From an uncultured Petrimonas sp. (lineage in GTDB: Bacteria; Bacteroidota; Bacteroidia; Bacteroidales; Dysgonomonadaceae), in assembly GCA_934621705.1 (NCBI GenBank), contig CAKTUP010000117.1, positions 1 to 6,084 of the forward strand: 6,084 nucleotides of DNA, given 5' to 3'. A program made the position numbers and the translations under genes. This document shows positions 1-6,075 of this stretch, in pieces; position 1 is the stretch's first letter, and each line of letters begins with the position of its first letter. The notes under the pieces were generated by a model. That model was given only the letters and a program-made list of their open reading frames with translations. It made no database searches and was not told the DNA's origin.

Positions 1-230
1 ACGTTAAAACTTACGATCTACGTTATCCAAACGGTTTTGAAGTCGTATTTAATCCGGATAACAGGGAATTGGATTACGGTAAAGCGTGGCAGTCCGTTCA
101 GGGTTTGGTAAAAGTGAGAGAATTTTTAGCCGCTAACCCCGATCAAAAGGCGAAACTGTTTCTGTACACGCCAAGCGTTGGTGCAGGCAATCCAAAAGAC
201 TGGTATTGGGTAATTTATTTGAAGAAGTAA
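1..230 (+). CDS. Hypothetical protein, C-terminal fragment (5' end outside window)
   Basis: The frame is open from base 3 to a TAA at 228-230 and gives 75 residues of a protein whose start lies upstream of the window. The peptide has a mixed, soluble composition with several aromatics (YPNGFEVVF near the beginning, KDWYWVIYLKK at the end). It has no membrane segment and no motif I recognise. The tail alternates hydrophobic and polar residues, as in a beta strand, and ends in two lysines. I do not recognise the family and assign no function. It is likely a real gene end because the frame is open to the window edge, the amino-acid composition is protein-like, and its stop falls just past the stop of the convergent sigma gene, with a 16-bp tail-to-tail overlap. 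No terminator hairpin is visible between the two. Confidence 0.65.
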   Translation, partial: VKTYDLRYPNGFEVVFNPDNRELDYGKAWQSVQGLVKVREFLAANPDQKAKLFLYTPSVGAGNPKDWYWVIYLKK

Positions 231-805
231 ATTGCAAAAATTAGTTTCATCCCACTTGCCACAATTTCCGGATAATGTTTTTTGATGTATTCACGAACAG
301 TTCTCAAAGATTTTGAAAAGCTGTTGTGAACCGTTTGTGTTGTCGTGTTCAGTTCGCCGGCAGTTTCTTTGGCAGGAATATTTTCCAAACGCATCCAAAA
401 GGCATCTTGGTTTAATGTGGAACTGTTTTTCAACGCATCGCGAACAATTTGCAGCAACTCTTCTTTCTCGATGTTTTCGTGCGAGGTTAGAGAAGAAACG
501 ATATTAGCATCTTCTGCCGGAATAGTTTCGGGAACAGCGATGCGATACATATCGTAAATACGAAAACGCAAGTGTTGTAACATATATACTTTTACACAAC
601 CGGTTTTATTCGTACGCAAAATACGCGGGTTTTCCCAAAAAGCAAGCCAAAAGTTTTGCACAATATCCTTTGCAATATCTTTATTGTGCACTTTCGACAA
701 TACAAAACAAAGAACGGTACGGTTGTATCTTTCGTAAAATTGAGTAAAAGCTTTTCTATCTTTATTCTCAATTGCTTTTAATAATATTTCATCTGAGGTT
801 TGCAA
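215..805 (-). CDS. ECF-family RNA polymerase sigma factor (FecI-like, Bacteroidota type)
   Basis: This 196-residue protein should direct core RNA polymerase to the promoters of its own regulon, under control of the FecR-like protein encoded divergently beside it. The region-2 domain spans roughly residues 18-88, with the AFTQFYERY start, the KDIVQNFWLAFWENP segment typical of region 2.2, and the HLRFRIYDMYR helix. Region 4 spans roughly 118-175 and carries a helix-turn-helix with PAKETAGELNTTTQTVHNSFSKSLRTVREYI. Length is normal for ECF sigma factors. The start is inferred as TTG at 805-803: an in-frame TAA lies 24 bases upstream of it with no ATG between, and the next in-frame Met is about 74 residues in, inside region 2. 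TTG places the N-terminus (QTSDEILLKAIE) where homologues usually begin. The C-terminus has a short hydrophobic tail. Family call is firm; target genes are inferred. Confidence 0.93.
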   Translation of the reverse strand: MQTSDEILLKAIENKDRKAFTQFYERYNRTVLCFVLSKVHNKDIAKDIVQNFWLAFWENPRILRTNKTGCVKVYMLQHLRFRIYDMYRIAVPETIPAEDANIVSSLTSHENIEKEELLQIVRDALKNSSTLNQDAFWMRLENIPAKETAGELNTTTQTVHNSFSKSLRTVREYIKKHYPEIVASGMKLIFAIYFFK

Positions 806-829
806 TCTGAAACAAAAATAGTAATTTTA
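799..829 (+). promoter_or_regulatory. Candidate promoter for the anti-sigma/receptor operon
   Basis: A TTTG at 799-802 (-33 element) is followed after 19 bases by TAATTTTA at 822-829, which matches the Bacteroidota -7 consensus TAnnTTTG at all fixed positions but the last. The spacing is in the range known for these promoters. Initiation would fall near 834-836, leaving a leader of about 25 bases before the ATG at 859. The -33 element lies over the first codons of the divergent sigma gene, and the -7 element sits next to the opposing candidate -7 element at 813-820, so use of the two promoters could interfere. This is a motif match only. An ECF-type promoter recognised by the neighbouring sigma factor could also be present but I cannot identify one. 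Confidence 0.4.
813..820 (-). promoter_or_regulatory. Candidate -7 promoter element for the sigma factor gene
   Basis: Read on the minus strand this is TATTTTTG, an exact match to the Bacteroidota housekeeping -7 consensus TAnnTTTG. It ends 7 bases before the TTG start codon, so transcription would begin only about 1-4 bases upstream of the start and give an almost leaderless mRNA. I found no convincing TTTG-like -33 element 19-21 bases upstream of it, which lowers confidence. AT-rich spacers produce such octamers by chance. Confidence 0.4.
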
Positions 830-858
830 TCCGTTCTAAACGTCCCGTCGACAGCAGA

Positions 859-1830
859 ATGAAAGAAGAAAAATTAACGGCTAAGGAAAAAGCGGCAATC
901 ACGCGCGATTTGTTCGAACGATATCGCCGGGGAGAAACTTCGCAGACAGAGAATGAAGTCATCGAATCGCTTGAATCTGCCTTTATTCCTAAAAAAGAGT
1001 TCGAAATTACCGATGAGTTAATTGATGAATTAAATACCGAAACAACCGATTTTATTTTCCGAAAAATTGAAAACCCCAAAAAACGCAGGCTCTCGCCTAT
1101 TCTTATTGGCTCGGTGGCGAGTATCGCACTGTTGATTATCGGGATATTCGTGTTTTACAAGCCGCAATCTCCGCAAACCAAAGATGATAAAACACAATAT
1201 ATTGCAACCGATGCAATCAAAAATATTACCTTATCCGATGGTTCGCAAATCATTTTAAATTCGGGTACAACGTTACGTGAAAACTCACGAGAAGTGTGGT
1301 TAGACGAAGGAGAAGCGTTTTTTAACGTGAAACCTGATGCTGACAACCCATTTGTAATACACTTGCGCAACAACTTGACGGTACGGGTGCTTGGAACGAA
1401 TTTCACCATTCAAAGTTATGCGGAATTACCGCTTCAGGAAATCAGCGTGTTAAGCGGAAAAGTAAACGTTTCTGCTCAAAACAATCAAAGCGTGGAACTT
1501 GTAGCCAACCAACAGGCAACATACAACGTTTCCGAAAAAGAGCTCTCAAAGAAAACGACAAACAGTGCACAAAAAGCCGCGTGGCGTACGGGTACAATCA
1601 TCCTGGAAAACGCCACAGCCGATGAGTTACGTATGCGCATCCGGCAACTTTACAATAAAAACATTGTTTTCGAAAACCAACCCGAAACGATGTCCATCAA
1701 CATAACACTCGACAAAACCACCGCAATAAACGAAATAGCGGATGAAATAGCCACCTTGTACGATTTATTCTATCAAATTGCGGACGATAAAATAGTTTTC
1801 CAATCCCAAAATGCCAAGGAACTTCCCTAA
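859..1830 (+). CDS. FecR-family anti-sigma factor (inner-membrane sigma regulator)
   Basis: This 323-residue inner-membrane protein should hold or activate the neighbouring ECF sigma factor and relay a signal from the outer-membrane receptor. Residues 1-76 form a charged cytoplasmic region that would contact the sigma factor. A single transmembrane helix lies at about 78-100 (SPILIGSVASIALLIIGIFVFY), preceded by the basic stretch KKRR. The periplasmic FecR domain runs from about 112 to 210, with the typical ITLSDGSQIILNSGTTL, EVWLDEGEAFFNV and VRVLGTNFTI segments and then EISVLSGKVNV. The C-terminal part, about 245-315, resembles the DUF4974/STN-like domain found in Bacteroidota FecR proteins (ILENATADELRMRIRQLY, then NITLDKTTAINEIADEI). 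Length and domain order are normal for the family. The gene is divergent from the sigma gene and its last 20 bp overlap the receptor gene, so the two are almost surely co-transcribed. No obvious Shine-Dalgarno precedes the ATG. Confidence 0.93.
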   Translation: MKEEKLTAKEKAAITRDLFERYRRGETSQTENEVIESLESAFIPKKEFEITDELIDELNTETTDFIFRKIENPKKRRLSPILIGSVASIALLIIGIFVFYKPQSPQTKDDKTQYIATDAIKNITLSDGSQIILNSGTTLRENSREVWLDEGEAFFNVKPDADNPFVIHLRNNLTVRVLGTNFTIQSYAELPLQEISVLSGKVNVSAQNNQSVELVANQQATYNVSEKELSKKTTNSAQKAAWRTGTIILENATADELRMRIRQLYNKNIVFENQPETMSINITLDKTTAINEIADEIATLYDLFYQIADDKIVFQSQNAKELP

Positions 1831-4786
1831 AATACTATCTGTAATTTTCGGCTTATTTTTTGCCGGAAACGTATTGGCACAAGCCATTTCGTTTCCGAAT
1901 GAAACTATGCTTTCGCGTATCGAGCGCATTGCCGAAGTTGCCAAGGAAAATGGAAAATCCATTACGTATGAGTCGCAATTTTTAACCGATATTTCAGTTT
2001 CACCACTCAAAACCAGATCTGCCGACATTGAAACGTGGCTGCATTTATCACTTAAAGATACGCCGCTCACATATCGTAAAATCAACACTACACGTTTTGT
2101 AATCGTGCGCCGCACCGAAGAAAAACCCGCCGATGGAAACCTAGCGGGCAAAATTACCGACACGTTTGGCGTACCGCTTGCAGGCGCAACCATCGAAGTA
2201 AAGAATGCGCAAAAGGGAACAATGACGGGTATGAACGGCGATTATTCGCTATCGCTTTTCACAGGTAGTTTTGATGTTGAAATCCGTTTTTTGGGATATG
2301 AGCCGATAAAAATTAAATCCGTTAAAATAGCCACAAAACAAACAACGCGTTTAGATGTGGCTCTGAAAGAAACAAACGTTCCGCTAAACGAAATCGTAGT
2401 TATCCAAACATTGCCTGAGAACACCATCATCGGTGCATTGTGTGCACAACAAAACACCCCTTATGTAAGTGCTGTTCTTGCCGCGCAGGAAATAGAGCGC
2501 TCAGCCGCCAATACCATTCGCGATGCGCTGCATCTCATTCCGGGTATCGTTACCACCGAAAATAACGGTATTATCGTTCGTGGCGCGGGCGGGCGATGGA
2601 ATGAAATCGCCATCGACGGGATTCCGATATCCAACTATGATCCGGCGTACAACATATTTTCTTTCGATTTATTACCCGTTTCACTGGTGGATAATATCCG
2701 CTTGTTGAAATCAGCTACCCCCGACATTCCCACGAGTTTCGGTAGCGCAATGACCGATATCGTCACAAAAGACATTCCCGAACGAAATTTCGTGCAACTG
2801 AAAGTAGAGCTCCAACTGAATCCGCAAAGTACCTTCCAAAACCAACGCGGACGAAAATACGGCAAATGGGATTTTATCGGATTAGACGACCACAGTCGCG
2901 AAATACCGGAAAATGCTACAGAAATTCCTGCCGAGCATTTTCGGATTTACGACCGCAAAACACCACCGTCACAACAATATTCCGTAACTATCGGGCGTAC
3001 ACGAACATTATCTGATAACGGCAACCGTTTCGGGTTGTTGTTTTCTCTTTCTTACCAAAACACGCAACGGCAATCGATTATTGAACATACGCAACGTGGC
3101 AGATGGAAAAGCATCGGGCAATACACGGGCAATATGAGCGAGAGCCGAAACGCGGGACACACATACGGCTACAACGCGGTTACGGGCGGAATGCTGAACG
3201 TGGGATGGCAATTTGCCAAAAACAGAATAAGCTTGCGGAATATTTTCACGAGAAGTTTCGATAACGATTTAACGGAAATATCGCAACACCTGGAAGACAT
3301 TCCGGAGAATGACGAGAACCTGAGTCGTCAGTTTTTCAATTATCCTACATTCTCCGGTTTATTGCAGAACAAGCTGGATGGTCAGCACCTCATCGGCAAC
3401 GTTTCGCTACAATGGAATGCATCGCACACGCTTGTGCAACGTGAGCGGAAAGATGCCGCGTTTTCGGAAATGTACAAGCCGTTGCGCGACGATTCACTCT
3501 TGTATTTTCTGCACAACAATCCTCAATTAAAAGACATCTACCCTGCATCGAGCGGACGATACCGAAATAGGGAACAAAGTTTCAGGATGGGAGCATCGGT
3601 TTCATTTCCTTTTCATTGGGCAAATCCGGCAAGTAAATTCACTACCGGATACAATGGTAACTACAAGCGCATCCAATACGGATATAACGAATTGATTTTG
3701 CAGTATAAGAACACACCAGCACCGGAAATTTATCGGACGTTTGAACAAGACAATTTTGAAAAAACGATGATGGATCATTTCCCATTCGCGATGTTGGAGC
3801 ACCGTTGGAGCGAAAAATTACGCGTGGTTTGGGGTGTGCGTGCCAATTACGAAAACATTGTGCGCAAATGGGAGTTTATGCCATCGGCAAACGTTACATT
3901 CACGCCGATAAGAGATTTGAATGTACGTTTGGGATATCTACGTTCCGTTATTCATCCGCAATTGGCTGATTATGTTCCTTTCCCTGTTTACGATACCTAT
4001 TTACTCGGTACGTCTGTTAACCGTCCGATACATTCATCGTCTGTTCAATCTGTTGATTTTCAGACTAAAAAACAACTGGGTGCATTCGATTTTATTTCTG
4101 TCGGATTGTTTTACAGGCATATCAAGCATCCTATTGAACGTACCACTTACGAATATCGGCAAGACGAGCGAATGTATGTGTTGCAAAACTCCGACAAGGC
4201 AGTTAATTACGGTATTGAAGCAAATGTGCGCAAACAATTGGATTTTATTGCCGATGCCGATTTTATACGCCACTTTCAACTCAATGCCGGATTTACGCTC
4301 ACCAGTTCATCCGTTTACGGTAAGAGAATGGTAATGAGAGATAAAGACGAGTTTGTTGAAACCGAGAGCATACAAAAACGGCCGCTTTCGGGACAGATGC
4401 CTTATTTGCTAAACGTTGGACTTAACTATTCAGCCAAAAACCTGAATGCGAATGTGCTGTTTAGCCGAAGCAGCCGTCAACTTTTTGTATTGGGCGAAAA
4501 CGCGTATCAACACGAATACCGCGCGCCGTTTAACTCGCTGGAAACCGCGATAAGTTATCGGTTGAAAAATGGTATTTCGCTTAAATTGAGTGGGATAAAT
4601 CTATTGAACGCCAACGAAATTTTTTACACAAACACGTCGGACGATTATGTTCGCGATGAATATAATTTCCCTACCGAAAATCTTCTTCCACACAAATCCG
4701 AAAATTTCGACCGCGGGCGAGACCCTGTTATTTATCAATTACGAAACGGACGAACCTTTACTTTTTCCATCAGTCATACTTTTTAA
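1811..4786 (+). CDS. TonB-dependent outer-membrane receptor/transducer with STN domain
   Basis: This 991-residue protein is predicted to import a ligand across the outer membrane using TonB energy and to signal ligand binding to the FecR-like partner. In order: a signal peptide (residues 1 to about 23-25, hydrophobic core ILSVIFGLFFAGNVLA); an STN domain (about 33-102) that would reach the anti-sigma factor in the periplasm; a CarboxypepD_reg-like beta-sandwich (about 110-188, with GKITDTFGVPLAGATIEV and NGDYSL); a TonB-box-like LNEIVV near 192-197; a plug domain (about 215-325, with TIRDALHLIPGIV, IIVRGAGGRWNEIAIDGIPI and DIVTKDIPE); and a long beta-barrel ending in the C-terminal Phe (SISHTF) expected of BAM substrates. 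The start is fixed by the signal peptide and lies inside the end of the anti-sigma gene, in another frame. There is no SusD-like gene behind it, so it is better called a FecA-like transducer than a SusC protein. The ligand cannot be inferred. Confidence 0.94.
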   Translation: MPRNFPKILSVIFGLFFAGNVLAQAISFPNETMLSRIERIAEVAKENGKSITYESQFLTDISVSPLKTRSADIETWLHLSLKDTPLTYRKINTTRFVIVRRTEEKPADGNLAGKITDTFGVPLAGATIEVKNAQKGTMTGMNGDYSLSLFTGSFDVEIRFLGYEPIKIKSVKIATKQTTRLDVALKETNVPLNEIVVIQTLPENTIIGALCAQQNTPYVSAVLAAQEIERSAANTIRDALHLIPGIVTTENNGIIVRGAGGRWNEIAIDGIPISNYDPAYNIFSFDLLPVSLVDNIRLLKSATPDIPTSFGSAMTDIVTKDIPERNFVQLKVELQLNPQSTFQNQRGRKYGKWDFIGLDDHSREIPENATEIPAEHFRIYDRKTPPSQQYSVTIGRTRTLSDNGNRFGLLFSLSYQNTQRQSIIEHTQRGRWKSIGQYTGNMSESRNAGHTYGYNAVTGGMLNVGWQFAKNRISLRNIFTRSFDNDLTEISQHLEDIPENDENLSRQFFNYPTFSGLLQNKLDGQHLIGNVSLQWNASHTLVQRERKDAAFSEMYKPLRDDSLLYFLHNNPQLKDIYPASSGRYRNREQSFRMGASVSFPFHWANPASKFTTGYNGNYKRIQYGYNELILQYKNTPAPEIYRTFEQDNFEKTMMDHFPFAMLEHRWSEKLRVVWGVRANYENIVRKWEFMPSANVTFTPIRDLNVRLGYLRSVIHPQLADYVPFPVYDTYLLGTSVNRPIHSSSVQSVDFQTKKQLGAFDFISVGLFYRHIKHPIERTTYEYRQDERMYVLQNSDKAVNYGIEANVRKQLDFIADADFIRHFQLNAGFTLTSSSVYGKRMVMRDKDEFVETESIQKRPLSGQMPYLLNVGLNYSAKNLNANVLFSRSSRQLFVLGENAYQHEYRAPFNSLETAISYRLKNGISLKLSGINLLNANEIFYTNTSDDYVRDEYNFPTENLLPHKSENFDRGRDPVIYQLRNGRTFTFSISHTF

Positions 4787-4808
4787 CTTTACCCCCTTTT
4801 TTTTAACT

Positions 4809-4832
4809 AAAATCACGGTGAGGTTTTCTCTG
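4809..4832 (+). terminator. Weak imperfect hairpin after the receptor gene
   Basis: The segment AAAATCACGGTGAGGTTTT (4809-4827) can pair AAAA with TTTT and TCA with TGA, leaving a two-base GG bulge and a CGG loop. It is followed by T-rich sequence (TTTTCTCTGTTTTT). This could act as a weak terminator about 22 bases after the receptor stop codon. The short stem and the bulge make it doubtful. Confidence 0.2.
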
Positions 4833-4838
4833 TTTTTC

Positions 4839-4869
4839 ACGTAATGTTGAAAAAAGGCATTACGTTTTT
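4839..4869 (+). terminator. Inverted repeat with T-run directly before the methyltransferase ATG
   Basis: ACGTAATG at 4839-4846 is the exact reverse complement of CATTACGT at 4858-4865, giving an 8-bp stem with an 11-base A-rich loop, followed by a run of five Ts (4865-4869) that touches the ATG at 4870. The shape fits a rho-independent terminator for the receptor operon, though the stem has only three G/C pairs. Because it ends exactly at the next start codon it could instead be an operator half-site pair, or an RNA structure limiting read-through into or translation of the methyltransferase. The perfect symmetry is seen directly; the function is inferred. Confidence 0.4.
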
Positions 4870-5796
4870 ATGAATACAACCACAGATTACACGCATCAAG
4901 AAGCAAGAACCGATTTTATCTGTCCTCTTTGCGGATACAACGATTGTAGAAACGTGTTTACCTGCACCGATTACTTTGTAAGCGACAAAAAATTCAACAT
5001 AGTATCGTGTAACAATTGTGGATTACGCATTACTCAAAACAATTTAAATGAATCCGAGCTTGATACTTACTACCATTCAGTAAATTACATATCACATAGC
5101 AACACCCGTAAAGGAGCAACAAACCGTATTTATCATATTGCACGTAAATGGATGTTGAAGAAGAAACGAAAGTGGATTGAAAAGCATATTTCAGGCTCAG
5201 AGAAAAATCTTTTGGATGTAGGTTGTGGTACCGGTTATTTTGCAGCCTATATGCAGAAACACGGCTGGAGTGTGTTGGGTGTGGAAAAAAACGATGCAAC
5301 CCGAGCATTTATCAGTAAAAAATTTGAGTTTAAAGTAGAGTCGTCTGTGAGAGATATCGACAAAAACAGTCAATTTAACGTCATAACCTTGTGGCATGTA
5401 TTAGAACACTTGAGCGATTTAAATAACGCTATGCAACCATTTAGTCGATTGCTCACGCGGCAGGGAACGCTTTTTATTGCCGTACCAAACTACACATCAG
5501 TAGATGCCGCCAAATATCGCAACCATTGGGTAGCATACGACGTTCCGCGTCATTTGTGGCATTTTGCACCTGCCCAAATGCAGAGGCTTGCTGAAAAACA
5601 CGGTTTTCAGGTTACGGCAATCAAACCCCTCCATTTGGATGGATTTTATATTTCCATATTGAGCGAAAAATATAAAGGTAGCTCAATATACTTTATTAAA
5701 GGTTTTCTTTCGGGATTGAATACGTGGTTGAAGGCACTTGCAAATATCGAGAAAAGTAGTTCTTTATTGTATGTGTTGGAAAAGTTACCCGAATGA
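4870..5796 (+). CDS. Class I SAM-dependent methyltransferase with N-terminal Cys4 zinc-ribbon motif
   Basis: This 308-residue, probably cytoplasmic enzyme should transfer a methyl group from S-adenosylmethionine to an unidentified substrate. Near the N-terminus two CxxC pairs (C18/C21 in CPLC, C47/C50 in CNNC) suggest a small zinc ribbon, a feature of a Bacteroidota methyltransferase group. The Rossmann fold (Methyltransf_23-like) starts with motif I LLDVGCGTGYF at 114-124. The acidic residue for the SAM ribose is probably E139 in GVEKN. The post-motif WHVLEHL is at 175-181, and RQGTLFIAVPNY follows at 198-208. YDVPRHLWHF at 223-232 is a strong signature of this subgroup. The C-terminal 50 residues are partly hydrophobic. 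It is co-directional with the receptor gene but separated by 83 bp containing terminator-like repeats, so it is probably its own unit. Substrate could be a sugar, lipid or quinone precursor; the sequence does not decide. Confidence 0.9.
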   Translation: MNTTTDYTHQEARTDFICPLCGYNDCRNVFTCTDYFVSDKKFNIVSCNNCGLRITQNNLNESELDTYYHSVNYISHSNTRKGATNRIYHIARKWMLKKKRKWIEKHISGSEKNLLDVGCGTGYFAAYMQKHGWSVLGVEKNDATRAFISKKFEFKVESSVRDIDKNSQFNVITLWHVLEHLSDLNNAMQPFSRLLTRQGTLFIAVPNYTSVDAAKYRNHWVAYDVPRHLWHFAPAQMQRLAEKHGFQVTAIKPLHLDGFYISILSEKYKGSSIYFIKGFLSGLNTWLKALANIEKSSSLLYVLEKLPE

Positions 5797-5895
5797 GGGC
5801 AAAGATATATTTTGGATAACATAAATGGATTATAAATAACACATTATTCGCAAACAAAAATCAATCAATTATTTACAAATTAAAAACTCTATGTT

Positions 5896-6024
5896 ATGAA
5901 AACAAATCTATTCAACAAAATTGGTTTAAGCATCGTGCTTATGGTTCTTTCGGCTTTTTTATTCTCAAAAGTGCATTCCCAAATAAGATATACTTCTGAT
6001 GGGAAAATACTGCTGTTGCGTTAA
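5896..6024 (+). CDS. Short ORF encoding a signal peptide plus about 14 residues; secreted peptide or truncated gene
   Basis: The ORF encodes 42 residues and ends in tandem stops TAA TAA. Residues 1-28 form a clear Sec signal peptide: basic start MKTNLFNKIG, hydrophobic core LSIVLMVLSAFLF, and a VHS-Q cleavage site with Q as the likely first mature residue, which is common in Bacteroidota. The remaining part, QIRYTSDGKILLLR, resembles the opening of longer Bacteroidota secreted proteins that begin with a 'TSDG' or 'SNGNVGIG'-like stretch. I therefore suspect an N-terminal remnant of a longer gene cut by the stop codons. A genuine small secreted peptide is also possible. A +2 shift after the TSDG codons stays open only about 20 codons further, so one simple frameshift does not restore a long gene inside the window. 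No exact TAnnTTTG precedes it; TATATTTTG lies at 5806-5814 with a one-base spacing difference. Confidence 0.5.
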   Translation: MKTNLFNKIGLSIVLMVLSAFLFSKVHSQIRYTSDGKILLLR

Positions 6025-6059
6025 TAATTAAGAATTATTTAGAAATAACTCATATTGTA

Positions 6060-6075
6060 GTTCTTTGACATTTTG
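6060..6075 (+). promoter_or_regulatory. boxA-like motif near the window edge
   Basis: GTTCTTTGACATTTTG resembles the boxA antitermination element (Escherichia coli core GCTCTTTAACA) and closely matches, from memory, the GTTCTTTGACATATTG-type sequence found in rRNA leaders and 16S-23S spacers of Bacteroidota. If so, an rRNA operon or another antiterminated transcript may begin just past the window. The TTGACA inside it could alternatively be read as a -35-like box, and TTTG as a -33 element of a downstream gene. The window ends 9 bases later, so the call cannot be settled here. Confidence 0.35.

Noticed and set aside
313..557. Plus-strand open frames opposite the sigma factor gene
   Set aside because: They are antisense to a confidently identified ECF sigma factor and encode Cys/Ser-rich peptides with no recognisable domain.
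789..1079. A 96-codon minus-strand frame that could be a longer or alternative gene next to the sigma factor
   Set aside because: It is antisense to the anti-sigma N-terminus, is in a different frame from the sigma factor, and encodes a serine-rich peptide without motifs.
1765..2193. A 142-codon open frame on the minus strand across the anti-sigma/receptor junction
   Set aside because: It is antisense to two well-supported genes, its translation resembles no domain, and it has no promoter or signal of its own.
3921..4334. A 137-codon open frame on the plus strand inside the receptor gene
   Set aside because: It lies wholly inside the barrel-coding region in another frame, and its composition is that of a frame-shifted beta-barrel sequence.
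4792..4804. C5-T8 homopolymer tract after the receptor stop codon as a phase-variation tract
   Set aside because: It lies outside coding sequence and no promoter is visible in a position where slippage would change spacing.
6023..6039. Inverted repeat AATAATT/AATTATT with a 3-base loop after the short ORF
   Set aside because: The stem is only A/T pairs in a very AT-rich stretch and has no proper T-run, so it is not supported as a terminator.
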